Assembly (NCBI GenBank): GCA_964035575.1
Contig: OZ037846.1
Span: 1,205,501-1,269,500 of the forward strand
Source: Rhynchopus sp. YZ270_cl-10
Taxonomy: Eukaryota; Euglenozoa; Diplonemea; Diplonemida; Diplonemidae
Length of the DNA stretch: 64,000 nt
Direction of reading: 5' to 3'
The position numbers and the translations under genes are program-made. The notes beneath the pieces are model-generated. The model searched no databases and was not told the origin of the DNA. It was given only the letters and a program-made list of their open reading frames with translations. Below, piece after piece: positions 40,143-50,845 of the stretch. Positions within the stretch are counted from its first letter, which is position 1. Each line of letters begins with the position of its first letter.

Positions 40143-42097
40143 CTACCCTCCCCCGTGCATAAGTCCGACCCTCATTACCCGTGCATAAGTCCGATGACCC
40201 GTGTATAAGTCCGGGCAGATTTGGGCTCAGGATCGGACTTATGCACAGGCCGACTTATGCACCGGTTTTGTGTACTGGTGGTGGGGAGAAATATTTTTAG
40301 AGCGTTTTCCCCGCTCGCGAAGCGAGCGGGGAAAAAAAATTGGGGTGTTTTTCCGCGAGCGAAGCGAGCGCAATTTTATTTTTATTGGCAATGCATTCAC
40401 CAGGGATCATCTTCACGCTTCTCATGTCAAAACATCATCCTCACAATTCTCAAAGATGTGAACCTGTACTGCAAAATTGTGGAAAACTTTGCACCCCAAA
40501 CAGTCTCAACAGACAAAAGGTGCCCCTTGGGTGTTGGTTCTCATGTTTGATACCTGCACAGCAGGCATTCCTCTGAGTCCAACGCTGTTTGGACTACCTG
40601 CGGCGTTGTACCGAAGGTGCACGAAGACAGGGTAAAATTTTGTAGTGTCACATTCCCTCATGTGTGGGTCACTCACACTGAGGTCATGTGACACTGCATG
40701 GGTCTGGGTACCTGGGTGCACGGTGTATAAGTCCGATACCCGTGCATAAGTCTGATACCCCGTGTATAAGTCCGGAGGCCCTCAGCACCCCCAAAAATCG
40801 GACTTATACGCAGACTTATGCACGGGGGGGGGGTTAGGGGCGTCAGCCTAGGGGGTTTTTCTGTCACAAAACCATTTTTTTGAGTTTTAGGTTAAGAAAT
40901 CCACTAAAATAGTCGTATTTGGCCCCAAAACCACCTCCCGATCACAAAAATATGTCAATAAAACCACAGACGACCTCAACAGAGGCTTTGTTACCAAAAA
41001 AAATCGGTGTTTTTATGAAAAAACACCCCAAAACCGCGTCACGCTCGCGTCACGCTATTCACCGATTTTCGAACCCTTTTTGAAACATGGCTCTAAGTTC
41101 CACCAAGTCCCTCTAAACACCCCAAAACCGCCTGGGTACCCCTCGGGATAGGTTCTGGGGTGAAAATATGTGGCTTTGGGGGCTTTTCTGGCCCCCAGAG
41201 GCGTCTCAGAGCTATTCGACACACCCAAAAGCTCCATTTTTTATCCAAAAATGCTTGCTTTTTTACCTTGTCATGAGCATTAACACCCCCAATGAGACCC
41301 CCAGAACGTCTCTAAAGTCCAAAAATCACCCCGGAATTGATTCCCGGACCTCATAATAGGTGGGGTACCATGTTTTTGGGGTCAAAAATGCGTTGCGGTC
41401 CATTACTGTTCCCCCTGACAATGAGCGATAGAGTAGCGATAGAATAGAAATATGACCACCTCCAGGAAGCCAAAATTTTCAAGAATAACACAAAAAAATG
41501 CGTACTAAAGTGTATAAACACCCTACATCACCTGGGTACCCCTCAGGATAGGTTCTGGGGTGAAAATATGCGGCTTTGGGGGCTTTTCCGGCCCCCAAAG
41601 ACGTCTCAGAGATATTTTTCACACCCAAAAACTGCAGTTTTATCCTACAGGGGTATAAGGGGGAGCTAAACTGCAGTTTTTGGGTGTGAAAAATATCTCT
41701 GAGACGTCTTTGGGGGCCAGAAAAGCCCCCAAAGCCACATATTTTCACCCCAGAACCTATCCCGAGGGGTACCCAGGCGGTTTTGGGGTGTTTAGAGGGA
41801 CTTGGTGGAACTTAGAGCCATGTTTCAAAAAGGGTTCGAAAATCGGTGAATAGCGTGACGCGAGCGTGACGCGGTTTTGGGGTGTTTTTTCATAAAAACA
41901 CCGATTTTTTTTGGTAACAAAGCCTCTGTTGAGGTCGTCTGTGGTTTTATTGACATATTTTTGTGATCGGGAGGTGGTTTTGGGGCCAAATACGACTATT
42001 TTAGTGGATTTCTTAACCTAAAACTCAAAAAAATGGTTTTGTGACAAGGTTTCTTAAGGATTTCCTTAAGGGCTGACGCCCCTACGGGGGGGGGTAG
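40143..42097. mobile_element. TIR element with GTAC target duplication, split by a nested foldback
   Basis: The left end CTACCCTCCCCCGTGCATAA pairs with the right-end sequence GACTTATGCACGGGGG (to 40833), whose last bases TAG are displaced to 42095-42097 by the nested insertion. It is flanked by GTAC at 40139-40142 and 42098-42101. A similar unoccupied site, ACAAAAGAAGTACAAAAATT, lies at 39354-39373. Subterminal repeats of GTGCATAAGTCCGA and complements fill 40154-40265 and 40724-40825. The middle (40290-40720) has GCTCGCGAAGCGAGC hairpins and no gene. Confidence 0.75.
40835..42084. mobile_element. 1.25-kb foldback element, ~400-bp inverted arms
   Basis: Arms 40835-41245 and 41665-42084 are nearly perfect inverted copies ending TAGGGGCGTCAGCC and GGCTGACGCCCCTA. 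A third partial arm at 41520-41640 pairs with 41665-41790, making a second hairpin in the loop. The flanks are CGGGGGGGGGGT (40823-40834) and CGGGGGGGGGT (42085-42095), an 11-12-bp target duplication with one G-run slip. It lies inside the right end of the surrounding element and carries no gene. Confidence 0.87.
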
Positions 42098-42636
42098 GTA
42101 CAAAAATTACACTTTATTTTTGGAGTTAGCCACACCAAAAGAAGAGAATAAGAAATACAGGAAAAATAGACGAAAGAGAAAAACAAAGAGATTTTGACAA
42201 AAAAGGGACAATAAACCGTTGTATCCTGGATGCTGACCGCCTTCCCCCCTTTTGAGTGGTAAAGATGCTGTGTATAGGAGAGATCGAATAGTATTATTCA
42301 TCGTTCAAGTTTTATTTTTATTTTTACTGAGGCAGCAGCAGGCCCCATTAGTAGCCCTTTGCATGAGCTCGACTGAGCTGCCTTTCAGCATGTTGCAAGT
42401 GCTCTTTTTATTGCACGAGATGGCTTTGTATTTCGAGCCAAATTTTGCAAATTTATTTTTGTTTTCAAAAGTTGTTGTCCGTGGGCAACTTGCAAAGTCC
42501 ATCCCATCTTTTGAATTTTATTTTTATTTTTATTTTTTTTTAGGGTACTCTCACTTTTTCTTTTGTTTCTTGTCCTTGGGCTTCCCAAAAATCCGAGCGG
42601 GCGGGCGGGGAAAAAAAAGTGAAGCAAAAAAAAAAA
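42098..42636. other. Intergenic repeats before the LINE
   Basis: No gene. It contains one of three copies of a ~60-bp repeat starting AAAAGTTGTTGT(G/C)CGTGGGC (about 42470-42530; others near 48188 and 57177), and the phrase CTCTCACTTTTTCTTTTGTT (from 42547) that recurs inverted at about 44830-44878. Confidence 0.6.
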
Positions 42637-42663
42637 AGTGGAGGAAAAAAAAGAGTGAAGGGG
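42637..42663. repeat. LINE target-site duplication, left copy
   Basis: AGTGGAGGAAAAAAAAGAGT followed by GAAGGGG matches 43841-43867 with a single difference. Confidence 0.85.
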
Positions 42664-43775
42664 CCTCAGTTGATCGAGCAGCCTGGAAACCTTGCACGCT
42701 GAACTGGGGGGTTGTTCCTCTGGGTTGTGACGTGGATGTGAATGCTTTGCACACGCTGATGGGAAGCATTCTCCTCAGGCGCTGGGCCCTCAATCGGGAA
42801 AAATTCCTGAAATCGGCCGCCCGCCTCCCCTGGGACAAGGCTGCGGACACCCCGTCACTTCACGTGGATTTTAACTGGAACCGGTTCCCCTCGAGGGCGC
42901 CTTCGTCGTGGAAATACGGCCCCGAGCGATACACCGCTTTTCTTGCGTGGCTGAGATCTCTGGAATTTTCCGAGGACAGCAACAGTTGCATCAGCAACAT
43001 CGAGCTGGGAATTAGCTTTGAGGTTTTCTCGGGCATCTTGCTGCGAAGGTGCAAACAGACCGCCCATGCCCTGTCTGTGCGTGAGCGGGGGAAGGTGATG
43101 TCCCTCTGGCTCAGTTGGCTCCGGAAGCACTGCGCCGATAGCAAGCTGGACTGCCCCCTTCCCGGAGGGAAAGTGAAAATAGCGTACTGCCTGCGGCCTA
43201 TAGGTGCACCTCCGGTATCTGGCGGACACACTCCACGTGCCAAACTCTGCGCCGGCAGCATCGCCATTATCGTGAAGCACCTGACGCGATCCATCAGGTG
43301 CCTCGCCGACCGTGACTGGGGCACCAGCCCCCTCCCCGCCTACGACACCACCATCACTGCGCGTGCCGCTCAGTGGACCTCGCCCCGACGACACCGACGC
43401 GGCAACACCGCCAGCCCTGCCACCCCTACAAGCCTTGCGCGACGGGGAATGCCAAGGCGGCGCATCACCACCGTGCCCCCTCCCGTTCTCCCAGAACCCG
43501 AGCCGCCTGAACTGCCGACTTCGGTACCCGACGAACCGCCCACAGGTGACCCTGAGCCTGATACTACCGCCCCAAAAAGGCGCCAATCAAAAAGAAAACG
43601 CTCGCCTCCCCCCGAGCAACAAAAGAGAAAAAAGCGGACAAAAACCGCACCCACCCCCACCACTTCTGCTTCGCCCCCATCTGATGATGGACCGGCGGGG
43701 AGCAACTTAAACGTCATCAATGAGGCATCTGCCACACAGGAGAGATCATCATCGTGTCCATCAGCGGTTACTTAA
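42664..43775 (+). CDS. C-terminal part of a LINE-like polyprotein (partial)
   Basis: About 370 codons are open from the truncation point to the stop. The first 210 residues are Trp- and Cys-rich (NWGVVPLGCDVDVNALH, NWNRFPSRAPSSWKYGPERY, then SNIELGISFEVFSGILL). I read them as the region downstream of a reverse transcriptase in protist non-LTR elements; this rests on the tail, TSD and general resemblance, not on a recognised RT core, which is missing. The rest is Pro/Thr/Arg-rich with a basic stretch, KRRQSKRKRSPPPEQQKRKK. There is no start codon of its own: the copy is truncated and not expected to make a working protein. Confidence 0.55.
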
Positions 43776-43840
43776 CAGCGTTTTGTATAGTGGAGTTCAT
43801 CCTCGGGTGTCTACACTAATACAACCAAGTTTTCAAAAAA
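42664..43840 (+). mobile_element. 5'-truncated LINE: 3' end of the coding region plus tail
   Basis: A 27-bp direct repeat brackets a coding region that begins mid-protein, a stop at 43773-43775, a short 3' sequence, the TAGTGGAG...CAAGTTTTC module (43788-43834) and a short A-tract. This is the layout of a target-primed LINE copy truncated at its 5' end. The repeat differs at one position, so the insertion is fairly young. The open frame extends upstream to 42252 only by chance through flanking DNA. Confidence 0.82.
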
Positions 43841-45271
43841 AGTGGAGGAAAAAAAAAAGTGAAGGGGGAAAAAAAACCTGTGCGGTATTTTTCCGCCCAA
43901 GAGGGCGTTTTGTTACAGTTCCGAGCCAATCCCGGCTTGTGGGGGATATTCGGAAAAATGGACAAAATTTCAGTGACTTAAATTTTCGCAAAATATGAAC
44001 CCATACTCGTAAACAGGGGTCATTTTCAGTCTAATTTTGGAAATTTCCGACATTTGGAAGCAATTTTTTCCCCTGAAAAAAGTGGGTTTTCAGCCCCAAA
44101 ACGTACCACGGTTGGCATTTCCGGAACCCGTCCGCGCTGTGGTGGCCAGGGTGGGGTCAAAATCTATGTAGGGTAAATCCCAAATCCAGATTTTCTCTCC
44201 CTGATCCTGACGTCTGAAAACACGAAAGTGCCCGAAAACACCGGCATTTGCATTTCCGGAATCCGTCCGTTCTGTGGTGGGGTCAATTTGCCAAAATGGA
44301 CAAGTTTTTGGTTTTGGTCAAAACCCGTCAGTGTAAGGTAAAGGGGGGCCAAGTGTTCGCCTGTAGAACTGGTAGAAAACAGGCAGCGCCGCAGGCTCAC
44401 GTTACCAACTTTTTTTACTCGTGCCATTTTCTTTTGATTGCTCTCCACCGTGGGGCTCAGATTGGAGCGTGCAGTTCTCTACCTTGTGGGGATGTTGCAG
44501 TAGTCAGCAACACAGCGCCGCAGGCGCACGGTACGCTACTTTTTTTCTTTTTTGAAAACTTGGTTGTATTAGTGTAGACACCCGAGGATGAACTCCACTA
44601 CTTGCCCGGCACAACGTGCCAAATGCTCTGGTCGCATGACCACGGGGGGCATCTACAACCTTCAAACCCCATTTTTCTCGGGGGTCACCATGTACTCCCC
44701 GAACCCTGTGAAAATCCGGATTTTTCTGGAAAAAATACTGGGGTGGGCATGGTCCCACCCCGGTCCACCTTGGTGGAAACCCTGTACACTTTTTTTTTTT
44801 GCCCACTTTTTTTTTTTCCCCCTCCCTGAAAAATCCGAGCGGGCGGGGACAAGAAACAAAAGAAAAAGTGAGAGTACCCTTATAGCGATAAACAAAAGTG
44901 AAAAAGGGAGGAGAAAAAGAAAATCAGGTTATTTTTCCCATTTGCAAAGTGTGTGTGGAAAAAAAAAGGGAACTATATTTGTACAGATGGCTACGAACCG
45001 TGAGGCTTAAGCTCATCTCACCAGCTTTTCTTTTCCTTTTTTTTATCGACCGTCTTGACCCACATCAAGGCTTCCCACCACAGTAACGTACCAAAATTTT
45101 ACTCAAGACAACCCCCCCCCTCAAAAAAACCCCCCACCCAAGAAAAAGTTCTGCCACCTCCCACTCAGTAGCTTTTTCTCAAAAAAAAGAAAAAAAGGAA
45201 TACCTTCCACCATCAACACAGATATAACTACAAACGTTTCTCTCCCCCTCATCTCCTCATCCCTTCCCCCA
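43841..45271. other. LINE right TSD, reversed repeats, leader of copy 2
   Basis: The right TSD is at 43841-43867. Reversed R1/R2 repeats follow (43915-44045, 44250-44340, 44380-44480 and 44515-44540 with GCGCCGCAGGC motifs), then a reversed LINE-tail module at 44549-44600. 45170-45271 is the leader shared with copy 3 of the membrane protein (CCTTCCACCATCAACACAGA, then a CT-rich tract ending AATGCAG). No other gene is seen. Confidence 0.65.
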
Positions 45272-47785
45272 ATGCAGTCACCCCCAGAGATGGCAGGGGA
45301 GGAGGCGCTGTTCATAGAGCAGAACCACGACATCCAGGGTAACGTCAGCAGCACCGTAATGCATAGTACTGCCACCAGCAACTACGTGGCACCGGGTTTG
45401 GTGTATCTCCCGCAGGCAGGAAGCGATGTGCTGGCAGACAACCAAGAAGGGCTTGACGTCGAAGGGACCAGGGGAATGTTTGAGAAGCAGCAGGAAGGGA
45501 AGACGACACGGGTCATCAACATTGGCGCGATTGTTGCGCTTCTCCTTTCCATGCTTCTTTGGTTCGTTATTGAAGCGGCCTGGGTGATGCAGGCACCCAA
45601 CGATGCCTGGCGTACTGGGGCCTCTGTTGCAGGCAGCATGGTTGCTATTCTTGGCGTTCTCTCGATCACCTTCGCAGTGAGGCTGCACTCTGGTAGACCA
45701 TCCACTTTCCTGAAGGTTGTTGTGCACAGTGGCAACGGGGTGATTCTCTGTGGGATTGTCGTGTGGGCCATCGGAAAATACGCGTTGCTGCTTGGTGAGG
45801 AAGTCGACGAGGAAATCAATTATCGACCCATGTTCGTCACGGGACAGGTCATCGGAGTTTTCTTCTTGGAGTGTGCTCTGTGGCATGCAATGGGAGGTTT
45901 TATGCATGAGTGGAGGACCTGGCCTGCTGCATCGTCGTTGTTGGCGCAGCTTGGGTTGGTGGTGTTCTTCGCTTTCGCTGGGGCGGTGGGGAGCTTGCAG
46001 ATTGTGTACGGCTACTCATCAGCGGGTCTGACAGTGCGTCGCATTGGTGGTGGCTGTGTTGCAGGGGCAGCTTTGATGCTTGCAATCCTCTCTGGTGTGA
46101 TGTGCGCGTCTTCGTACAGGTTTGCGAAGTCGGTGGCGGTCTTCTCAGGGATGGGGGTGAACGGAGTGATTGTCTACGCCATTGGCCAGGGGATGTACAT
46201 GAACGACCTCTGGATGGTTTACCCGCTTGCCATCAAAACCATGTTTGGCGGTGAGCTTGTCACTGCAATCCTCTTCGTCTTCGCAGGCATGCTCATCACC
46301 GTGGCTGCCCTCAGGACTCCACTCGAAGCGCTGCAGACCAAAACCTCAGTACCCAAAGTGCATATGATTGAAGGGAAGCCCTACATCATTCGGAATGGAG
46401 TTCCGGTGGCGTGTCAGGTGCAGGGAGGTGGTGGAGGTGGAGGAATGCCGAACCAAATGCAGCAAGGCAACCAAATGTCGATGGCAACGGAGCAGGAAGG
46501 GAAGACGACACGGGTCATCAACATTTGCGCGATTGTTGCGCTTCTCCTTTCCATGCTTCTTTGGTTCGTTATTGAAGCGGCCTGGGTGCTGGAGGCTCCT
46601 GATCTCTCTGACTGGAGTTTTCAGGCCTCTGTTGCAGGCAGCATGGTCGCTATTCTTGGCGTTCTTTCCCTCATGGCTACCTTCGCAGTGAGGCTGCACT
46701 CTGGTAAAACGTCCACTTTCCTGAAGGTTCTTGCACACAGTGGCAACGGGGTGATTCTCTGTGGGATTGTCGTGTGGGCCATCGGAAAAGAGTGTTTGTT
46801 TCAGTTTGAGGATGCCAGCGGGGACTCTGACAGAGCCGTCTTCGTCACGGGGCAGGTCATCGGAGTTTTCTTCTTGGAGTGTGCTCTGTGGCTTGCAGTG
46901 GGAGGTTTTGTGCATGAGTGGAGGACCTGGCCTGCTGCATCGTCGTTGTTGGCGCAGCTTGGGTTGGTGATGTTCTTCCTTCTCGCTGGGGCGGTGGGGG
47001 GCCTGGGTCTGGACTGGTACGACGATTCATCACCGGGTCTGTCAGTGCGTCGCATTGGTGGTGGCTGTGTTGCAGGGGCAGCTTTGATGCTTGCAATCCT
47101 CTCTGGTGTGATGTGCGCGTCTTCGTACAGGTTTGCGAAGTCGGTGGCGGTCTTCTCAGGGATGGGGGTGAACGGAGTGTTTGTCTACGCTCTGGGGCAG
47201 TGGATGTACGTGAACGACTTCTGGGAAAATAATGCGCTTGCTGTCAAAACGATGTTTGGTGGTGAGCTTGCCACTGCAATCCTCTTCGTCTTCGCAGGCA
47301 TGCTCATCACCGTGGCTGCCCTCAGGACTCCACTCGAAGCGCTGCAGACCCGATCAGAAGAGCGTCAGGTGGAGAGGGGTGGTGGTGGTGGTGGTGGGAT
47401 GCCGAACCAAGTGTTGCCGCAAGGGGAGGAGCCGAACCAAGCAGTGCTGCAGCAGGAGAAGAGCTTGCAGCAACAGACGATGTTGCACCAACAGATGCAG
47501 CTGCAAACACAGATGCAGATGCAACAACAGCAGCAGCAAATACAGATGCAATTGCAGCAGCTGCAGCAACAGATGCAGATGCAGCAGCAACAGCAACAGT
47601 ACGTGACCCAGCAACCGTACCCATCACCACAGCAGCAGCGTCAAGTCAAGACCATGGCCCCGCCCGGGCCCCGTGCAGCATCTCAGTCCCACAGCTCCCC
47701 AGGTGGTGTTGTCGTGGAAGGTCCGACAGATGGTGCCAGTGCAGGGATTGCACAGCAGTACCATAGCTACGTGCTCATGGAGTAG
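45272..47785 (+). CDS. Large polytopic membrane protein with Q-rich tail, copy 2
   Basis: 837 residues, paralogue of the gene at 33908 with a changed layout. The N-terminal diverged module of copy 1 is replaced by a second copy of the EGKTTRVINI-type module, so two near-identical eight-helix modules lie in tandem (starting about residues 73 and 407). The first ends with the PKVHMIEGKPYIIRNGVPV and Gly-run segment found only once, after the single such module, in copy 1. About 1 kb of DNA is therefore duplicated inside the gene. Q-rich tail about 715-785; the end matches copy 1 up to QQYH, then SYVLME. In the second module the Gly in VINIGAI is Cys. It starts at the same MQSPPEM after the same CT tract. 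Confidence 0.8.
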   Translation: MQSPPEMAGEEALFIEQNHDIQGNVSSTVMHSTATSNYVAPGLVYLPQAGSDVLADNQEGLDVEGTRGMFEKQQEGKTTRVINIGAIVALLLSMLLWFVIEAAWVMQAPNDAWRTGASVAGSMVAILGVLSITFAVRLHSGRPSTFLKVVVHSGNGVILCGIVVWAIGKYALLLGEEVDEEINYRPMFVTGQVIGVFFLECALWHAMGGFMHEWRTWPAASSLLAQLGLVVFFAFAGAVGSLQIVYGYSSAGLTVRRIGGGCVAGAALMLAILSGVMCASSYRFAKSVAVFSGMGVNGVIVYAIGQGMYMNDLWMVYPLAIKTMFGGELVTAILFVFAGMLITVAALRTPLEALQTKTSVPKVHMIEGKPYIIRNGVPVACQVQGGGGGGGMPNQMQQGNQMSMATEQEGKTTRVINICAIVALLLSMLLWFVIEAAWVLEAPDLSDWSFQASVAGSMVAILGVLSLMATFAVRLHSGKTSTFLKVLAHSGNGVILCGIVVWAIGKECLFQFEDASGDSDRAVFVTGQVIGVFFLECALWLAVGGFVHEWRTWPAASSLLAQLGLVMFFLLAGAVGGLGLDWYDDSSPGLSVRRIGGGCVAGAALMLAILSGVMCASSYRFAKSVAVFSGMGVNGVFVYALGQWMYVNDFWENNALAVKTMFGGELATAILFVFAGMLITVAALRTPLEALQTRSEERQVERGGGGGGGMPNQVLPQGEEPNQAVLQQEKSLQQQTMLHQQMQLQTQMQMQQQQQQIQMQLQQLQQQMQMQQQQQQYVTQQPYPSPQQQRQVKTMAPPGPRAASQSHSSPGGVVVEGPTDGASAGIAQQYHSYVLME

Positions 47786-48954
47786 AAGGGTGACGACACT
47801 GATACATATCAAGAGAGATTTTCAAACAAAAATAAACGAATAAAAATGTGACACGAAAATACAAAAGGGGGTGCATCATGCACCCTCTGCTTTTTTAGGG
47901 CAGACATGCCAAGTCACCCATCGAGGTGATCAAAATTCTCTCAACCTCTGCCTTCCCCCTTCCCCCCCGCTTTTTAAGATGACTAAGCCAGGTTTAGGGT
48001 CATCACAAATAGTTCACCCCCAAATAATAGCGATTTCCCCAAATATTTTTTTTCCCCCGCCAGGTTGGGGTGGCGACAGGGAGATCGGGTGAGTCCCGAG
48101 GTTTAGTCACCTCGCCCTTTTTTGTTTTTTTTTGTGTGATCTCCACGCAGCCGTCACCGTCGCTGCGTTTCGTAGATACCGCTGTTTCAAAGTTGTTGTG
48201 CGTGGGCTCCTTGCAAAGCCCACCCCATCTTTTGAATTTTGTTTTATCTACTGATCTGTGTTTTAAAGGAGCGGAGGTGGATAAAAGACGCCTCTCCCTA
48301 CACTCCGTCACCTACGTCTTTATTTTTTCCCGACTTTTTTTTTTTACACCGATTTTAGAAATTTTGTGTTTTTTTGGCAGTAAATCAACTTCCACTCCAC
48401 TAATCTAATCGAGTAAAAATATGGTGGACTCAGCGGAGGTCAGTCCCGGCGGGGAAAATGCAGAAATCAGCACAATAGTGCCTTTGTGAGATGCTTAAAT
48501 GCAAAAATGGACCCCATTTTTGGGTGTATTTTTTAGGGGTCCCACGGAGGACGTGATTTTGATGTGAAAATTTTTGTCAAAAAAAATGTGAAAAATTACT
48601 ATGTCGAGCTTTTGTGTGAAATAAAGCCAATGCAGAAATTTTTGAGTGTTTTTGACCATCTGTGGGTAGCGCATATTTTTTCTAGCAAAAGTGGATTTTT
48701 TGGGAATTTTTTGGGAATTTTGCACTTTTGTCGGAAATGGAAAAATAATACGACAGTGAAGTTATGGGTGGAGGATTTTTTTCGGGTTTTGTATTTGAAC
48801 GATCTGGTGCAAATGAAGTGAATGCCTGAAATTTTGACGACTTTCGAGACAATTTTTCGAACTCAGAAACAAATTGTCGGTGGGGGGATTTTGGGGATTT
48901 TTGACCGAGATCTGACTTTTTTGTAAGGTGGACTTGAAGAAAACCTTGAAAAAT
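47786..48954. other. 3' flank of copy 2 and AT-rich repeats
   Basis: 47786-47832 is a diverged LINE-tail-like module right after the stop. 47850-48005 is the conserved family 3' flank. A copy of the AAAGTTGTTGTGCGTGGGC repeat lies near 48190. 48385-48840 is AT-rich and partly similar to 51570-51680 (CTCCACTAATC) and 53065-53225 (ATTACTATGTC). No gene is seen. Confidence 0.6.
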
Positions 48955-49215
48955 TTTCCGCTCGCTTCGCTCGCGGATGTCATTTTTTTACTAATGCTTG
49001 GTATTGTGTAATTGTTTTTGTATTGTGTTCGCTCGCGAACACAATACAAAAACAATTACACACTATTCCCGCGCGCGAAGCGCGCGGGTAAAAATTTTTA
49101 CGGGTAGTTTTTCCGCGAGCGAAGCGAGCGGAAAAAGTATATTCCCGCGCGAAGCGCGCGGGAAAATTTTTTTCGAGTAGTTTTTCCGCGAGTGAAGCGA
49201 GCGGGGAAAATTTTT
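48955..49215. repeat. Hairpin cluster and 56-bp palindrome
   Basis: CCGCGAGCGAAGCGAGCGG and CCCGCGCGCGAAGCGCGCGG hairpins occur several times. 49006-49061 is a perfect inverted repeat (arm GTGTAATTGTTTTTGTATTG...) with only a 2-base loop. Confidence 0.85.
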
Positions 49216-49317
49216 AATAGCCGTAAAATTATTTCCTCAAGCCAAAATCCTTCTAGGAGCGGAGTTTTAAGAATGCCATAATTGACGTCTGGAAATAATT
49301 GCAGTGGAGGTATTTTA

Positions 49318-49402
49318 GCCGGGTTTCCCACACAAAAAATAATTACCGTGTAATTATAGGAAATAATTACACGGTAATTATTTTTTGTGTGGGAAACCCG
49401 GC
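49318..49402. mobile_element. 85-bp near-perfect palindromic mini-element, TA flanks
   Basis: Arms begin GCCGGGTTTCCCACACAAAA and meet around 49360. The element is flanked by TA at 49316-49317 and 49403-49404, as expected for a TA-targeting transposon derivative. Confidence 0.6.
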
Positions 49403-49404
49403 TA

Positions 49405-49890
49405 AAAAAAAAATCGCGATTTTTTTTCTTTTTTTCTTTTGTGAACACCCCGGGTTTGATACCTGTACCGCAGGCATTCCTCTGAGTCTAACGATTGATA
49501 ATCAGAGCTCGGTTTGTTGTCAAAGACATCTTCCACCATGCATTGAGGAGGGTAAGACAGTGGTCGCAGTTTGTACTTGATAGCATTACAACATTTAACT
49601 TCTCCACGGGGGTCTTGGGCCGTTCACTCGGTTATACCTTGACCAGCGGAAGAGGCCTTTTTGGTCTCTAGAATATCCGGTATTCCCGAACGGAGGCACA
49701 CTTTGTGTGTTACTACGACCTGGCAACTTCCAGCAGTAGGTTAAGTAATGCTTTCTTGTAAATTGTTGGATCATTTATCTCCTCAGTGCATGAATGCCCC
49801 ACGTGACTGGACACTTTTGTGTTTGTCAAGTGGACTGTCTGGTCACTTCTCAGTGACTGGCGGGTTGGCTGTGGTTGCCCTGTCACGACT
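49405..49890. other. Intergenic, no gene seen
   Basis: 49455-49490 (GTTTGATACCTG, then GCAGGCATTCCTCTGAGTC) repeats sequence at 40547-40582 inside the GTAC-TSD element. The rest is of mixed composition without a recognised gene. Confidence 0.5.
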
Positions 49891-49891
49891 T

Positions 49892-49990
49892 ACCTGTGTA
49901 CCTGTGTACCTGTGTACCTGTGTACCTGTGTACCTGTGTACCTGTGTACCTGTGTACCTGTGTACCTGTGTACCTGTGTACCTGTGTACC
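49892..49990. repeat. (ACCTGTGT)n minisatellite
   Basis: About twelve perfect 8-bp units, degenerating into ACCTGGGTGACTGGGTAC. Confidence 0.95.
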
Positions 49991-50131
49991 TGGGTGACTG
50001 GGTACGTACCTGGGTAAATGTGACCAGGTGACCTGGTCAGACCTCTGACCAGCGCACCGTGACAGCACAGGCTGCCGAAAACGGATTTTGGCTTTCGGAA
50101 ATAATTTTACGGCAATTAAATATCAAATTCC

Positions 50132-50268
50132 ATGCAATTATTTCACAGAAAATTGCACTCGGAGGTGTATTTTTCACTCGTTTTGTTAATTGCACTCGCT
50201 GCGCTCGTGCAATTAACCACTCGTGAAAAAAACACCTCCTCGTAGCAATTATGGTGAAATAATTGCAT
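50132..50268. repeat. 137-bp foldback sequence
   Basis: ATGCAATTATTTCAC...GGAGGTGT...TTAATTGCAC faces its complement around a CGCTGCGCTCG centre (near 50200). The arms match well with small gaps. Confidence 0.8.
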
Positions 50269-50285
50269 AGTAATTAAATACTATT

Positions 50286-50845
50286 ACGAGTAGTTTTTCC
50301 GCGAGCGAAGCGAGCGGTAAAAATTTTTAGGGGTAGTTTTTCTGCGAGCGAAGCGAGCGGAAAAAGTACATTTCCCGCGCGCGAAGCGCGCGGGGAAAAT
50401 TTTTTACGGGTAGTTTTTCCGCGAGCGAAGCGAGCGGAAAAAGTATATTCCCGCGCGCGAAGCGCGCGGGAAACATTTTTACGAGTAGTTTTTCCGCGAG
50501 CGAGCGGGGGAAAATTTTTACGGGTAGTTGTTCCGCGAGCGAAGCGAGCGGTAAAAGTAAATTCCCGCGCGCGAAGCGCGCGGGGAAAATTTTTTACGGG
50601 TAGTTTTTCCGCGAGCGAAGCGAGCGGGAAAAGTATATTCCCGCGCGCGAAGCGCGCGGGAAACATTTTTACGAGTAGTTTTTCCGCGAGCGAGCGGGGG
50701 AAAATTTTTACGGGTAGTTGTTCCGCGAGCGAAGCGAGCGGTAAAAGTAAATTCCCGCGCGCGAAGCGCGCGGGGAAAAATTTTTACCAAAGAAAAATTT
50801 TTATAGTGTACCTCCGCGAGCGAGCGCAGCGAGCGGAAAATTTTT
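50286..50845. repeat. Tandem array of two alternating GC hairpins
   Basis: Hairpins CCGCGAGCGAAGCGAGCGG and CCCGCGCGCGAAGCGCGCGG alternate, separated by A/T spacers containing ACGGGTAGTTTTT. A 190-bp higher-order unit is repeated exactly (50396-50585, 50587-50776), including a shortened CCGCGAGCGAGCGG hairpin. Isolated copies lie at 40305-40370, 48955-49215 and 51448-51510. Confidence 0.9.

Noticed and set aside
42252-42636. Upstream extension of the LINE frame to an ATG-like start
   Set aside because: It lies outside the LINE target duplication, in intergenic repeat DNA; open by chance.
50286-50845. CRISPR-like array
   Set aside because: The regular palindromes have A/T spacers that are themselves repeated, and the genome is eukaryotic; no cas genes.
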